A stretch of 64,000 nucleotides of DNA from Calditrichia bacterium (GTDB lineage: Bacteria; Calditrichota; Calditrichia; RBG-13-44-9; J075), in the NCBI GenBank assembly GCA_028284905.1, contig JANQQU010000030.1:186001-250000 (forward strand), given 5' to 3'. The notes beneath the pieces were generated by a model. The model searched no databases. It saw nothing but the letters and a program-made list of their open reading frames with translations, and was not told the origin of the DNA. The translations under genes were made by a program, and so were the position numbers. Positions 26,105-33,799 of this stretch are shown one piece after another; the stretch's first letter is position 1; every line of letters begins with the position of its first letter.

Positions 26105-29050
26105 CTATCTGATTAAAAGCATCTTACGGGTTTTCACGAATCCTTCCCCTTGCAAACGGTAGAAGTAAATACCAGAAACCAGGTTCTCAGCGTTGAAGTC
26201 AATAGCGTGATGCCCGGCGGGATAAGTGCCCTCTGCCAGTACTGCTACCTGCTGCCCCAGACTATTAAATACTGCCAGGGTAATCGTCGTAGTTTTCGGT
26301 AGCGTAAAAGCGATGGAGGTTGTCGGATTAAATGGATTGGGGTAGTTCTGCGCCAGCGTGAATGCTTGCGGCAGATGTCCGGTCGCGGGATTGTTTTCAT
26401 TTATAGAAGTCGGTTGATTAACTACGGTGATGGAATCGTCGATAGTGCCGTCATTACCTTCGTCGATAAGGATTTGCAGGGACTGATTGAGGAGGTCTTC
26501 CCAATCCGGTTGGATGATGTGACTACTGTTTGGCGGCAACGTAATGTTATTGTGAATGAACAGCGCATCTTCGCTGTCGCTGACCAGCACCAGGCGCAGG
26601 TCGTAGCTGCTGTCATCGCCGAAATTGCGCAGTTGATATTCACCGTTCGCGCTGAAATTCGTGTTGAGGGAATCGTCCTGCCCAACAGTCAGGTTTTTAA
26701 TATCGACCAATCGTTCCCGATTTTCTTCTACCAAGATCGTCCGCAAGCTGACATTCTTGGATTGCCCATCGGGGTTTGCGAAAGAGAACCCTTCCCGGAA
26801 GCTGAGCTGATCTTGCTGGTTGCCGGCAGCATCATCGCGGTTGTAGTGATAGCGCAAAGAATCATCAAAGATGGAAAGATAAGTATTGCTATCCCGAAAG
26901 TTACTCAGGTTAATATCGTATTCTCCGGCCGGCAGTTCAAAGCCGGTTGGGGGATGGGGATAACCGGTAACCGGAATAAATGCCTGGGCGTCGCTTATTT
27001 CATTCTGCAAAACGCTGTCGATGTAGCTAATAATTTGCCCGGAGGAATTACGGATATTGATGTGAAGGCTATCCGATTGGTAGATCACCACCCGTCCGTT
27101 TTCAATTTTGTTTATGCTATTTTTTGAACCGTTTTTCCGGAAATCGAAATCCCCATAATAATCACTGATTGGATTACTGAGAAAAATGCCCCTGCTGCCG
27201 CCCCACCTGGGATAGCGGCTGTAACTCCAGATGTCTACTTCGGTGTTAACCAGGAAGCGCAAAGTGAAATTATTCGGGGCATTATTATCATAGACGTAAA
27301 TCCAGTAACGGTTTGGCAGGGTTTCATGTGCTTCCAACTTGTAAGGCAGAACGGCATGGGCACCGGTTTGATGTGGATCGTTGCTATAGAGTAGCAGAAA
27401 GCGCGGGTTCTCTTCCTCTTCTAAAAACATCTTCTTCAAGTCGGCAATCGTTTGGGAAGGGGGTTGACCACCAACGGTTCTTCTCTGCGTTTGGAAGCGC
27501 TTCCCGAATTGCGAGATAAAAAGGTGATTAATCGCCTTGCGCTCTTCGACATTCGCAGCAAGCGTGCGCAAATCGCTGAAATTGGGAATAAACGGAAACA
27601 TGCTAAAAAATTCTGTTTTATCGCTAAATGCAATCAAACTCGAAGCTGCAAAACCGAAGCAGGAACCGAGCCACTCGCCACCATGCACTTTCCAGAATAG
27701 CAATGCCTCCGGAGAATAACGCGCTTCGGGAACACTCAAGTAACAATCGTTCAAGCCGTAAACGTCGGTGAGTAATGGCCAGTCCGGAAAGTCGTTCGCC
27801 TCGGCATAGATCGGAAAAGTGGGAAATGCCTGCGGATAGCCGATGCCGGTATTGGGATCGGTAGCAGTGGCGTAGTCAAATTGCTGCCACCAGCTTTGCG
27901 GCCAAACACTGCTACTGTCGTTACGAAACTGCCAGGCATCCTGCGCGATGGAGAATGTCTCGTAATCGCCATTGGCATCCACACGGGTGAGAACATAAGG
28001 CTTGATGCCAAAGGTGTCGCTGTTGGCAACAACCGAGGGATCGTCGCTCGCCTCAATCGAAATCACACATTTGCGGGAAAGGGTATCCGGCAGGGTCCAG
28101 ATATACATCCCAGTTTCCGCCGGCCAGGCCGGCTCGATCGTGGTAAATGTCGCTAAACTATCCGTTGCATCGGCGCTGAAGTAAATTGAGACAGAATCGA
28201 CACGATCGGCCACCCATCGAATGGTATCGGCGCTGGCAGCCAGTCGGGTGGCTTTCCCCGATGTATTGATGATAGAAATGGAGGCATCCGGCACGGTATC
28301 CAGTTCGATTAAGTAATATTTCGGCAGGGTCCACCAGGTCTTTGTTTCCATCAGGTAGGTATAAAGATTGCCGGTAGTATCGCCGGTAACAGTGGCTTCC
28401 ACAATTTCGGATTCATTCAGACTAAGGGAATAGCTAGTGGGCTGAACAGTCAGCCAGGGAGCCGCGGGATTTTCCGTGATATCAACCAGGATGACCTGTC
28501 CGGGAACGTACGTGGTAAAACAACCCAGATTGGAAAATCCCTGCCAGGAAAGGGTGTCCAGATTTATGGTGGCCGATTGGCCGGGGTCTAACTGAAAACG
28601 AAGCGAGTCATCGATTGTCGGATGTTCGGTAACAGTTAATTGAATATTGACATCTGCCCAATTGCCGTTCATATCACGCAGAATGGTGGAATAAATACCC
28701 GGGGTGCTTGGCGCTGTAAAACTGCAGACCATCTGGACAATATCGTTACAGCCGGTGGTGGTAAAATCCAATGGAGAGACAGTCATCCAGGAGACTTGCG
28801 GCATCATCTGAAAATCGGCGGTTAATGTCCCACCATTCGACCAAAAATAGATCCATCCGGAGTAGGTTTGTCCGGGAAAGAGCTCCCAGGCATAGGAAAA
28901 GCCGCCGGATTTGGATTGGAGGTTTCCCTGATTCGCAATAAGAAAATCCGATGAACCAACAGCACCTTTGCCGGATTTCAGGCCGTTACCGTAAGCGACG
29001 AATGAAAAACCGATAAAGCAGAAAAATAGATACATTATCTTAAATTTCAT
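26105..29050 (-). CDS. Secreted papain-like cysteine peptidase candidate with BACON-like N-terminal domains and type IX sorting domain
   Basis: The product has 981 residues from the ATG at 29050 (AGGAGA upstream); a 16-codon longer frame has no ribosome binding site. After the signal peptide come two BACON/Ig-like domains (about 35-230, with VSWMTVSPLDF and APWLTVQPTSY), different from the HAF repeats of its neighbour. From about residue 245 onward it is closely similar to the gene at 22817, including Cys464 (GSCFGFA), His565 (TGAHAVLPYKLE) and Asp588-Asn589 (YVYDNNAPN). The Cys-His and His-Asp spacings (101 and 23) are identical in the two proteins. It ends QNYPNPFNPTTS and RKMLLIR. The genes are 24 bases apart, same strand, and likely co-transcribed. 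Substrate unknown; catalytic role is inferred from motifs only. Confidence 0.8.
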   Translation of the reverse strand: MKFKIMYLFFCFIGFSFVAYGNGLKSGKGAVGSSDFLIANQGNLQSKSGGFSYAWELFPGQTYSGWIYFWSNGGTLTADFQMMPQVSWMTVSPLDFTTTGCNDIVQMVCSFTAPSTPGIYSTILRDMNGNWADVNIQLTVTEHPTIDDSLRFQLDPGQSATINLDTLSWQGFSNLGCFTTYVPGQVILVDITENPAAPWLTVQPTSYSLSLNESEIVEATVTGDTTGNLYTYLMETKTWWTLPKYYLIELDTVPDASISIINTSGKATRLAASADTIRWVADRVDSVSIYFSADATDSLATFTTIEPAWPAETGMYIWTLPDTLSRKCVISIEASDDPSVVANSDTFGIKPYVLTRVDANGDYETFSIAQDAWQFRNDSSSVWPQSWWQQFDYATATDPNTGIGYPQAFPTFPIYAEANDFPDWPLLTDVYGLNDCYLSVPEARYSPEALLFWKVHGGEWLGSCFGFAASSLIAFSDKTEFFSMFPFIPNFSDLRTLAANVEERKAINHLFISQFGKRFQTQRRTVGGQPPSQTIADLKKMFLEEEENPRFLLLYSNDPHQTGAHAVLPYKLEAHETLPNRYWIYVYDNNAPNNFTLRFLVNTEVDIWSYSRYPRWGGSRGIFLSNPISDYYGDFDFRKNGSKNSINKIENGRVVIYQSDSLHINIRNSSGQIISYIDSVLQNEISDAQAFIPVTGYPHPPTGFELPAGEYDINLSNFRDSNTYLSIFDDSLRYHYNRDDAAGNQQDQLSFREGFSFANPDGQSKNVSLRTILVEENRERLVDIKNLTVGQDDSLNTNFSANGEYQLRNFGDDSSYDLRLVLVSDSEDALFIHNNITLPPNSSHIIQPDWEDLLNQSLQILIDEGNDGTIDDSITVVNQPTSINENNPATGHLPQAFTLAQNYPNPFNPTTSIAFTLPKTTTITLAVFNSLGQQVAVLAEGTYPAGHHAIDFNAENLVSGIYFYRLQGEGFVKTRKMLLIR

Positions 29051-29419
29051 TGTCTTCTCCTGACTATGATTTTCTACTGTGGTGATCGGTTCATACATCT
29101 ATAGCTGATTTATAGTAGTTTTCAGGAGAAATACTTTCAATCACGTAAACGCGCCATTTTTGCTTTACAACGACTCTATCAGGTGAGCAAGTTGTTGTAA
29201 AGCCACGGATTTACACGGATGCACACGGATTTTATGAACAACCCTTTTTCACAACGTTTCACCCTTCGACAGGCTCAGGATGAATGGATGTAAGTTTAAT
29301 ATTTATATATAGAAAAAAGGCGTGGTTTTGTTCGTTAGGATATTTAGAAATCCGTGAAAATCGGTGTTTATCTGTGGCAAAAACTGAGATAAAGAAAATT
29401 ATGGAAAAAAGGTGGAGGG
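29051..29419. other. Spacer of 369 bases: hairpin plus CCACGGAT-family element
   Basis: No gene is visible. A perfect 10-bp inverted repeat, GCTTTACAAC at 29162-29171 and GTTGTAAAGC at 29194-29203, touches the left end of the CCACGGAT-family element. The segment 29051-29160 should hold the promoter of the peptidase pair, but I see no clear promoter hexamers. Confidence 0.5.
29202..29378. repeat. CCACGGAT-family interspersed inverted repeat, copy 2
   Basis: GCCACGGATTTACACGGAT at the left (from 29202) and an inverse arm ending in TTTATCTGTGGC at 29378. The interior contains CACCCTTCGACAGGCTCAGG at about 29260-29280, the inverse of the motif inside copy 1. Confidence 0.85.
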
Positions 29420-30067
29420 TTATAGCAAGCGTTCTTTCAATGCTTTAGCGACGGCACTGCTACGTGTATGCACTTCCAGTTTGCTGTAAATGTTACGGAT
29501 GTGGCTATCCACAGTGTGCTGGCTTAGGTTGATCTGGGCGGCAATCTGTTTTTTGCTCAGACCATCTACTAACAGGCGAAGGATTTCCTGTTCCCGGTTG
29601 GTAAGATCATAATCGCCGGGCGGCGCGGCCATTTCCTGAAAAAGATTGAGCACCCGCCGGGCAATATGGGTGTTCATTGCAGCGCCTCCCTGTAAAACCA
29701 GTTCAATCGACTCGATAATGTCCTCCGGCGGGGCATCTTTCAGGAGATAGCCACTGGCGCCAGCACAGACGGCTTTGAAAATGTTGTCATCATCATCATG
29801 AATGGTGAGGATGATGATGCGGGCGTCCGGGCATAGGCGTTTCAGATGCGGAATACACTGCACGCCATTCATGCCGGGCAAACCAATGTCTAAAAGAACG
29901 ATATCCGGCGCAAGGCCGCGTATTTCGATCGCAGAGAGACCATCTTCGGCAGAGCTGAAAGCATTTTCACAGCTTAAACGCTCGTGGCTGTTAATAACCC
30001 GGGTGAGGGTTTTTCGGAAGATGGCATGGTCTTCGATTAAAAGGATGTCGGTTTTTTCGGCGGTCAT
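29420..30067 (-). CDS. NarL/LuxR-family response regulator
   Basis: The product has 215 residues from the ATG at 30067 (AAGGA upstream). The 30-codon longer frame reads through a CCACGGAT-family repeat and is rejected. The receiver domain (about 6-125) has the acidic pair Glu12-Asp13, phospho-acceptor Asp60 (IVLLDIGLPGMNG), Thr in IILTIHDD and the KDAPPED lysine. The LuxR HTH (about 148-210) reads LTNREQEILRLLVDGLS then HTVDSHIRNIYSKLEV. Its likely partner is the HisKA_3-type kinase encoded just upstream at 30467-33742, since NarL-type regulators pair with that kinase class. The target genes are unknown; the adjacent secreted peptidase pair downstream is a reasonable guess. Confidence 0.93.
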   Translation of the reverse strand: MTAEKTDILLIEDHAIFRKTLTRVINSHERLSCENAFSSAEDGLSAIEIRGLAPDIVLLDIGLPGMNGVQCIPHLKRLCPDARIIILTIHDDDDNIFKAVCAGASGYLLKDAPPEDIIESIELVLQGGAAMNTHIARRVLNLFQEMAAPPGDYDLTNREQEILRLLVDGLSKKQIAAQINLSQHTVDSHIRNIYSKLEVHTRSSAVAKALKERLL

Positions 30068-30100
30068 ACATTTTCCTTGTTTTGTAAGCTGCTTGTTAAG

Positions 30101-30184
30101 GCCACGGATGACACTGATTGACACGGATGTAACAGCATTGCCCCCAATAAATTTCATCCGTGAAAATCAGTGTTCATCAGTGGC
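30101..30184. repeat. CCACGGAT-family interspersed inverted repeat, copy 3
   Basis: The left arm from 30101 starts GCCACGGATGACACTGATT and the right arm from about 30155 ends CATCAGTGGC. It is the shortest-loop copy in the window, and lies 34 bases before the regulator start codon. Confidence 0.85.
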
Positions 30185-30215
30185 AAAAAATGGGCGGATG
30201 TTCTGCGTTTAACCA

Positions 30216-30392
30216 TATGTTGCTCCGCTGGAGCTAAAACGATTTTTGGACTCATTGATCTATAAATATTTCGTTCCTAATGGAGCTTTATAGCAACCGC
30301 GCCAATTTATTTCAATATTTAGCCCCGGCGGGGCGGTATATTTATAGCGATGGATGTTATCGTCGTTTTCCAGCTCCAGCGGAGCGACATAT
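30216..30392. repeat. Inverted repeat with GCTCCGCTGGAGC ends
   Basis: A left arm at about 30216-30242 (TATGTTGCTCCGCTGGAGC then AAAACGA) and an inverse right arm at about 30363-30392 (TCGTTTTCC then AGCTCCAGCGGAGCGACAT) enclose an inner segment with GCCCCGGCGGGGC. It is a different family from the CCACGGAT element next to it. Confidence 0.75.
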
Positions 30393-30466
30393 AGATAAAA
30401 CGTGTCATAGTAAATATTGAATTCAAACAAAAATATCATAGTAAAGCGCCACTCACAATCACGCAT

Positions 30467-33400
30467 TCACGTGATTTTCAAAGAAAAATGGAGCTGGGCA
30501 CCTTTGCCAGGCGAACTGTCGATGCGAATCTTGCCGCCTATTTGCTCCGCCCGATAACGCATATTTTGTAGCCCGTTCCCACTGCTATCGCTTGCCGGAG
30601 CGAATCCTATACCATCATCCTGAATACTTACAGTAAGCAGATCGCCTTTTGCAGCAACTGTAATATTTACCTGCTTAGCCCGGGCGTGGCGAATAATATT
30701 ATTGAGGATCTCCTTGAAGATGAGATAGATGTTTCGTTTCGCTTCCGGCGGTAGCTTTTGTGCTGTTTCCCCGACAGCGTCGTTAAAATCGTAATCGATC
30801 TGCTGGAGCATCGTTCGTGCCGTTTCTTTCATTCGGGTGATCAGGTCACCAATGCTGTCCGACTTCGGATTGATAAACCAGACGATGTCACGAATGGCTT
30901 CGGTAGAATCCCGCGCGGCCCGGTTGACATCCTGAAAGGCCTCCTGAACATCGGCGGAAAGGTCGGGGGTTTTCTGAAGCAGATTGCTAATCAGGGCAAT
31001 ACTACTGAGGTTGCTGCCGATTTCATCATGGAGATCGCTGGCAATACGCATGCGGATTTGCTGCTTTTCCGTTTCCTGCGCTGCCTGCAACGCTTTCGTG
31101 CGGGATTCTGCTGCTTCTGCCCGTAGCTGTGCCTCTCGTAAATCTGCCGCTTCCCGGGCCTGACGAATTTTCTCGGCGGTTTCCCGTTCCTGCTTACGGC
31201 GATCGTATTGTCGATACGCGAGGAGGGCGGCCCCCAGCAGGATAACGTAGAGCAGATAAGCCCAATTACTTCGCCAAAATGGAGGAGTGATGATCAGCTT
31301 CAGGCTGATCCCCGTTTCATTCCAAACCCCAGCACTGTTTGCAGCCTTTACCCGCAGTCGGTAACTCCCGGGACTGAGCCCGGTAAAACTGATCTGATGG
31401 CGATTGCCGAGATCAATCCATTCATTATGCAGGCCTTCCAGGATGTAGGCATAACGGTTTTGTTCCGGTCGGGTAAAATCCAGCGCTGCAAAGGAAATAG
31501 AAAAAATATGATCCTGATGGCTAAGGCGAATGGTTTCGGTTTCACTAATTGCTGAAGATAAAATATTCTTTTCGCCAACTGCTACCGTTTGATTGAAGAT
31601 GGCCAATTCGGTGAAAATAACCGTTGGAGGTTTGGGGCTTTCCTCTGAAGAGAATGTGCGAGGATCAAACAGGGTTATACCATTCGGGGTGCCAAACCAG
31701 AGTTCGCCGCTTTGCGACTTCATACCAGCCCAGGGATTAAATTCTGCATTGCTGATGCCATCGCGTTGATCATAAATCCGGGCGGATTCATTCTTCGGAT
31801 CGAAACGGGTGAGGCCTTTGGCGGTGGCCAGCCAGAGTATGTTCTCGTCATCCGCCACCATACTGGTGATGCTGTTGTCGGAAAGGCCATCAGCGCTGCT
31901 GAAGGAGCGAAACGATTCCTCGCCGGGGTCAAACCGAATCAGTCCACCGCCTTCGCTGCCCAGCCAGAGTATTGTCCGGTTAGAATCGGCGGGATGCGGC
32001 AGGGCGAGAATATCCCCAAGTGCATTGGCGCTAACCGATTGCGGATCATTGGGATCATGCATCCATTGTCGGGAAGTGCCGCTGCCCCGATCCAGTAAAT
32101 GAAGGCCACTGCGTAAAGTCGTCACCCAAAAATTACCCTGCCGGTCTTCGTACATATCGCTGATGTAGCGATCCTGCATCACTGCTGAAGCATCGGATAT
32201 ACGAGCACGAATGACCTGGCCGGCATCGCGATCGAAGGTCGCCAATCCTTTCGCTGTGCCGATCCAGAGCTGCCCCGAGCGATCTTCGTAAATCGCACTG
32301 GTAAGATTGTGGGGAAGGCTGGAGGGATGATCGGGATGATGCCGCCAATGGTCGAAAGTGTCGTTGCTACGATTGAGACGATTCAATCCTCCGGTGAAGG
32401 TGCCGATCCAAAGGTCATGATAAGAATCTTCATAAATGGCGATAACACTATTGTCACCCAGGCTTTTCGGATTTTTCGGATCATGGAGGTATTGGGTTAC
32501 TTCTCCAGTGGCGGGATCGAAAGCATTTAACCCGCCGATGGTGCCAATCCATATCACCCCGGTGCGATCCTGGTAAATTGGCCAGATGTAATTGCTGCTT
32601 AATGTGGCGTTGGTTAGCTGCTGCCAGTTACGGAAGCGGGAAGTTTCCGGCAGTATCTTTTCCAGGCCGTTAATTGTCCCCACCCAGGTGATGCCGCCGT
32701 TGTCCTGAATAATAGCGTTGGTGGCGTAGGATGTCTGCACATTCGCCGGGGCTGTTTCCTGAAGCTTAATTGGGCGAAGATTATTCTTTTCGAGAAGAAA
32801 AAGTCCCTGGGAAAGCGTCCCCACCCACAACAGGTTTTCGGTATGGTCGGCAATAGCGGTTACCCGATTGGTTTCATAGCCATCGTTTGCAGCGGGCGCT
32901 GGCTGCCAGAGATGTGATGAACCACCGGCAGGATCATAACTGACCAGTCCGAAAGGAGTGCCTAAAAATAGATTACCAGAACTATTACCGGCAATGACGC
33001 CGACAGCCCGGCCGCTGCGATTACCGGCGGGCTCGGGGAAATTTTGTTTGCGGAAAGCGTTTTCTTCCGGGAGAAATCTGTCCAGCCCGGCATCGCTGCC
33101 GATCCAAAGACGATTTTCTGCATCAACATAAAGGGCGCGGACATAATCGTTGCTAAGACTGTTGGTATTATCCGCTGAATGGCGATAATGGGAGAGTTGC
33201 CCGGCCTCGGGTTGCAGCGCATAAAGTCCGCTGCCCATAGTCGCAATCCAAAGTGTGCCTTCAGCATCCTCCGTGATGGCAGAGACGCCGGTACTGCTCA
33301 GTCTGCTTTCGGCAAGGGAGTCGCTGGTCCAGGATTGAAAACTTTCCAGCGACGGATGATAGAGGTGCAGACCGCCGGAAACAGTACCAACCCAAATCTG

Positions 33401-33742
33401 TCCACTGTTGTTCTGATACAGCGTTTTGATGCGATTATCCCGTAAGCTATTCGGCCTTTTACTAAATAATTTAAAGCTATGGCCATCGTAGCGCTGCAAG
33501 CCTTCTTCTGTCCCCAGCCAAAGGAAACCTCGCTGATCCTGCAAAATGTTACGAATATTGTTATTTGCCAGGCCATTTTCGGTTGTTAAGCGTTCTTTGG
33601 AAATCTGGATCAGTTTCGTCGATTGCTGCGCAAAAAGGCCTAGCGAAATTAATGAATAGCAAAATACCAGGAGGCAACGGAGTGAATGGCCACGATGAAA
33701 AAAAGTATTGTCAGTTTGATGCTTCTGCTGAGGGTTTTTCAT
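30467..33742 (-). CDS. Propeller-type sensor histidine kinase (HisKA_3 class)
   Basis: The product has 1091 residues. A signal peptide or anchor (about 20-40) is followed by two sets of regulator-propeller repeats (about 50-730, recurring as RGFLWLGTEEGLQRYD and similar), a Y_Y_Y domain (about 770-830), one membrane helix (about 838-860) and a charged coiled coil. HisKA_3 follows with His905 in IASDLHDEIGSNLSS, then a HATPase with EILNNIIRHA and DDGIGF. It is therefore a membrane sensor with an extracytoplasmic propeller that phosphorylates a NarL-type regulator, very likely the one encoded at 29420-30067. There is no receiver or DNA-binding domain of its own, unlike the kinase at 4134. The ligand is not evident. 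Confidence 0.95.
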   Translation of the reverse strand: MKNPQQKHQTDNTFFHRGHSLRCLLVFCYSLISLGLFAQQSTKLIQISKERLTTENGLANNNIRNILQDQRGFLWLGTEEGLQRYDGHSFKLFSKRPNSLRDNRIKTLYQNNSGQIWVGTVSGGLHLYHPSLESFQSWTSDSLAESRLSSTGVSAITEDAEGTLWIATMGSGLYALQPEAGQLSHYRHSADNTNSLSNDYVRALYVDAENRLWIGSDAGLDRFLPEENAFRKQNFPEPAGNRSGRAVGVIAGNSSGNLFLGTPFGLVSYDPAGGSSHLWQPAPAANDGYETNRVTAIADHTENLLWVGTLSQGLFLLEKNNLRPIKLQETAPANVQTSYATNAIIQDNGGITWVGTINGLEKILPETSRFRNWQQLTNATLSSNYIWPIYQDRTGVIWIGTIGGLNAFDPATGEVTQYLHDPKNPKSLGDNSVIAIYEDSYHDLWIGTFTGGLNRLNRSNDTFDHWRHHPDHPSSLPHNLTSAIYEDRSGQLWIGTAKGLATFDRDAGQVIRARISDASAVMQDRYISDMYEDRQGNFWVTTLRSGLHLLDRGSGTSRQWMHDPNDPQSVSANALGDILALPHPADSNRTILWLGSEGGGLIRFDPGEESFRSFSSADGLSDNSITSMVADDENILWLATAKGLTRFDPKNESARIYDQRDGISNAEFNPWAGMKSQSGELWFGTPNGITLFDPRTFSSEESPKPPTVIFTELAIFNQTVAVGEKNILSSAISETETIRLSHQDHIFSISFAALDFTRPEQNRYAYILEGLHNEWIDLGNRHQISFTGLSPGSYRLRVKAANSAGVWNETGISLKLIITPPFWRSNWAYLLYVILLGAALLAYRQYDRRKQERETAEKIRQAREAADLREAQLRAEAAESRTKALQAAQETEKQQIRMRIASDLHDEIGSNLSSIALISNLLQKTPDLSADVQEAFQDVNRAARDSTEAIRDIVWFINPKSDSIGDLITRMKETARTMLQQIDYDFNDAVGETAQKLPPEAKRNIYLIFKEILNNIIRHARAKQVNITVAAKGDLLTVSIQDDGIGFAPASDSSGNGLQNMRYRAEQIGGKIRIDSSPGKGAQLHFSLKIT

Positions 33743-33799
33743 GTAAGTCAGTCGGTCTTCTTCCGGTTGAATAATTAAAATGTTCGTCCCTTAGAAATG

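Larger units (their letters stand above)
30068..30466. other. Spacer of 399 bases between kinase and regulator, filled by two repeat elements
   Basis: No gene is visible. It consists mainly of a CCACGGAT-family element (30101-30184) and a different inverted repeat (30216-30392). The two together separate the kinase stop at 30467 from the regulator start at 30067. Confidence 0.6.

Noticed and set aside
26366-27127. Open frame of 253 codons on the plus strand
   Set aside because: Lies fully antisense to the second peptidase candidate, whose frame has a signal peptide, motif conservation with its paralogue and a sorting domain.
30068-30157. N-terminal extension of the response regulator by 30 codons
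   Set aside because: Reads through a CCACGGAT-family repeat; the receiver domain begins at the ATG at 30067.
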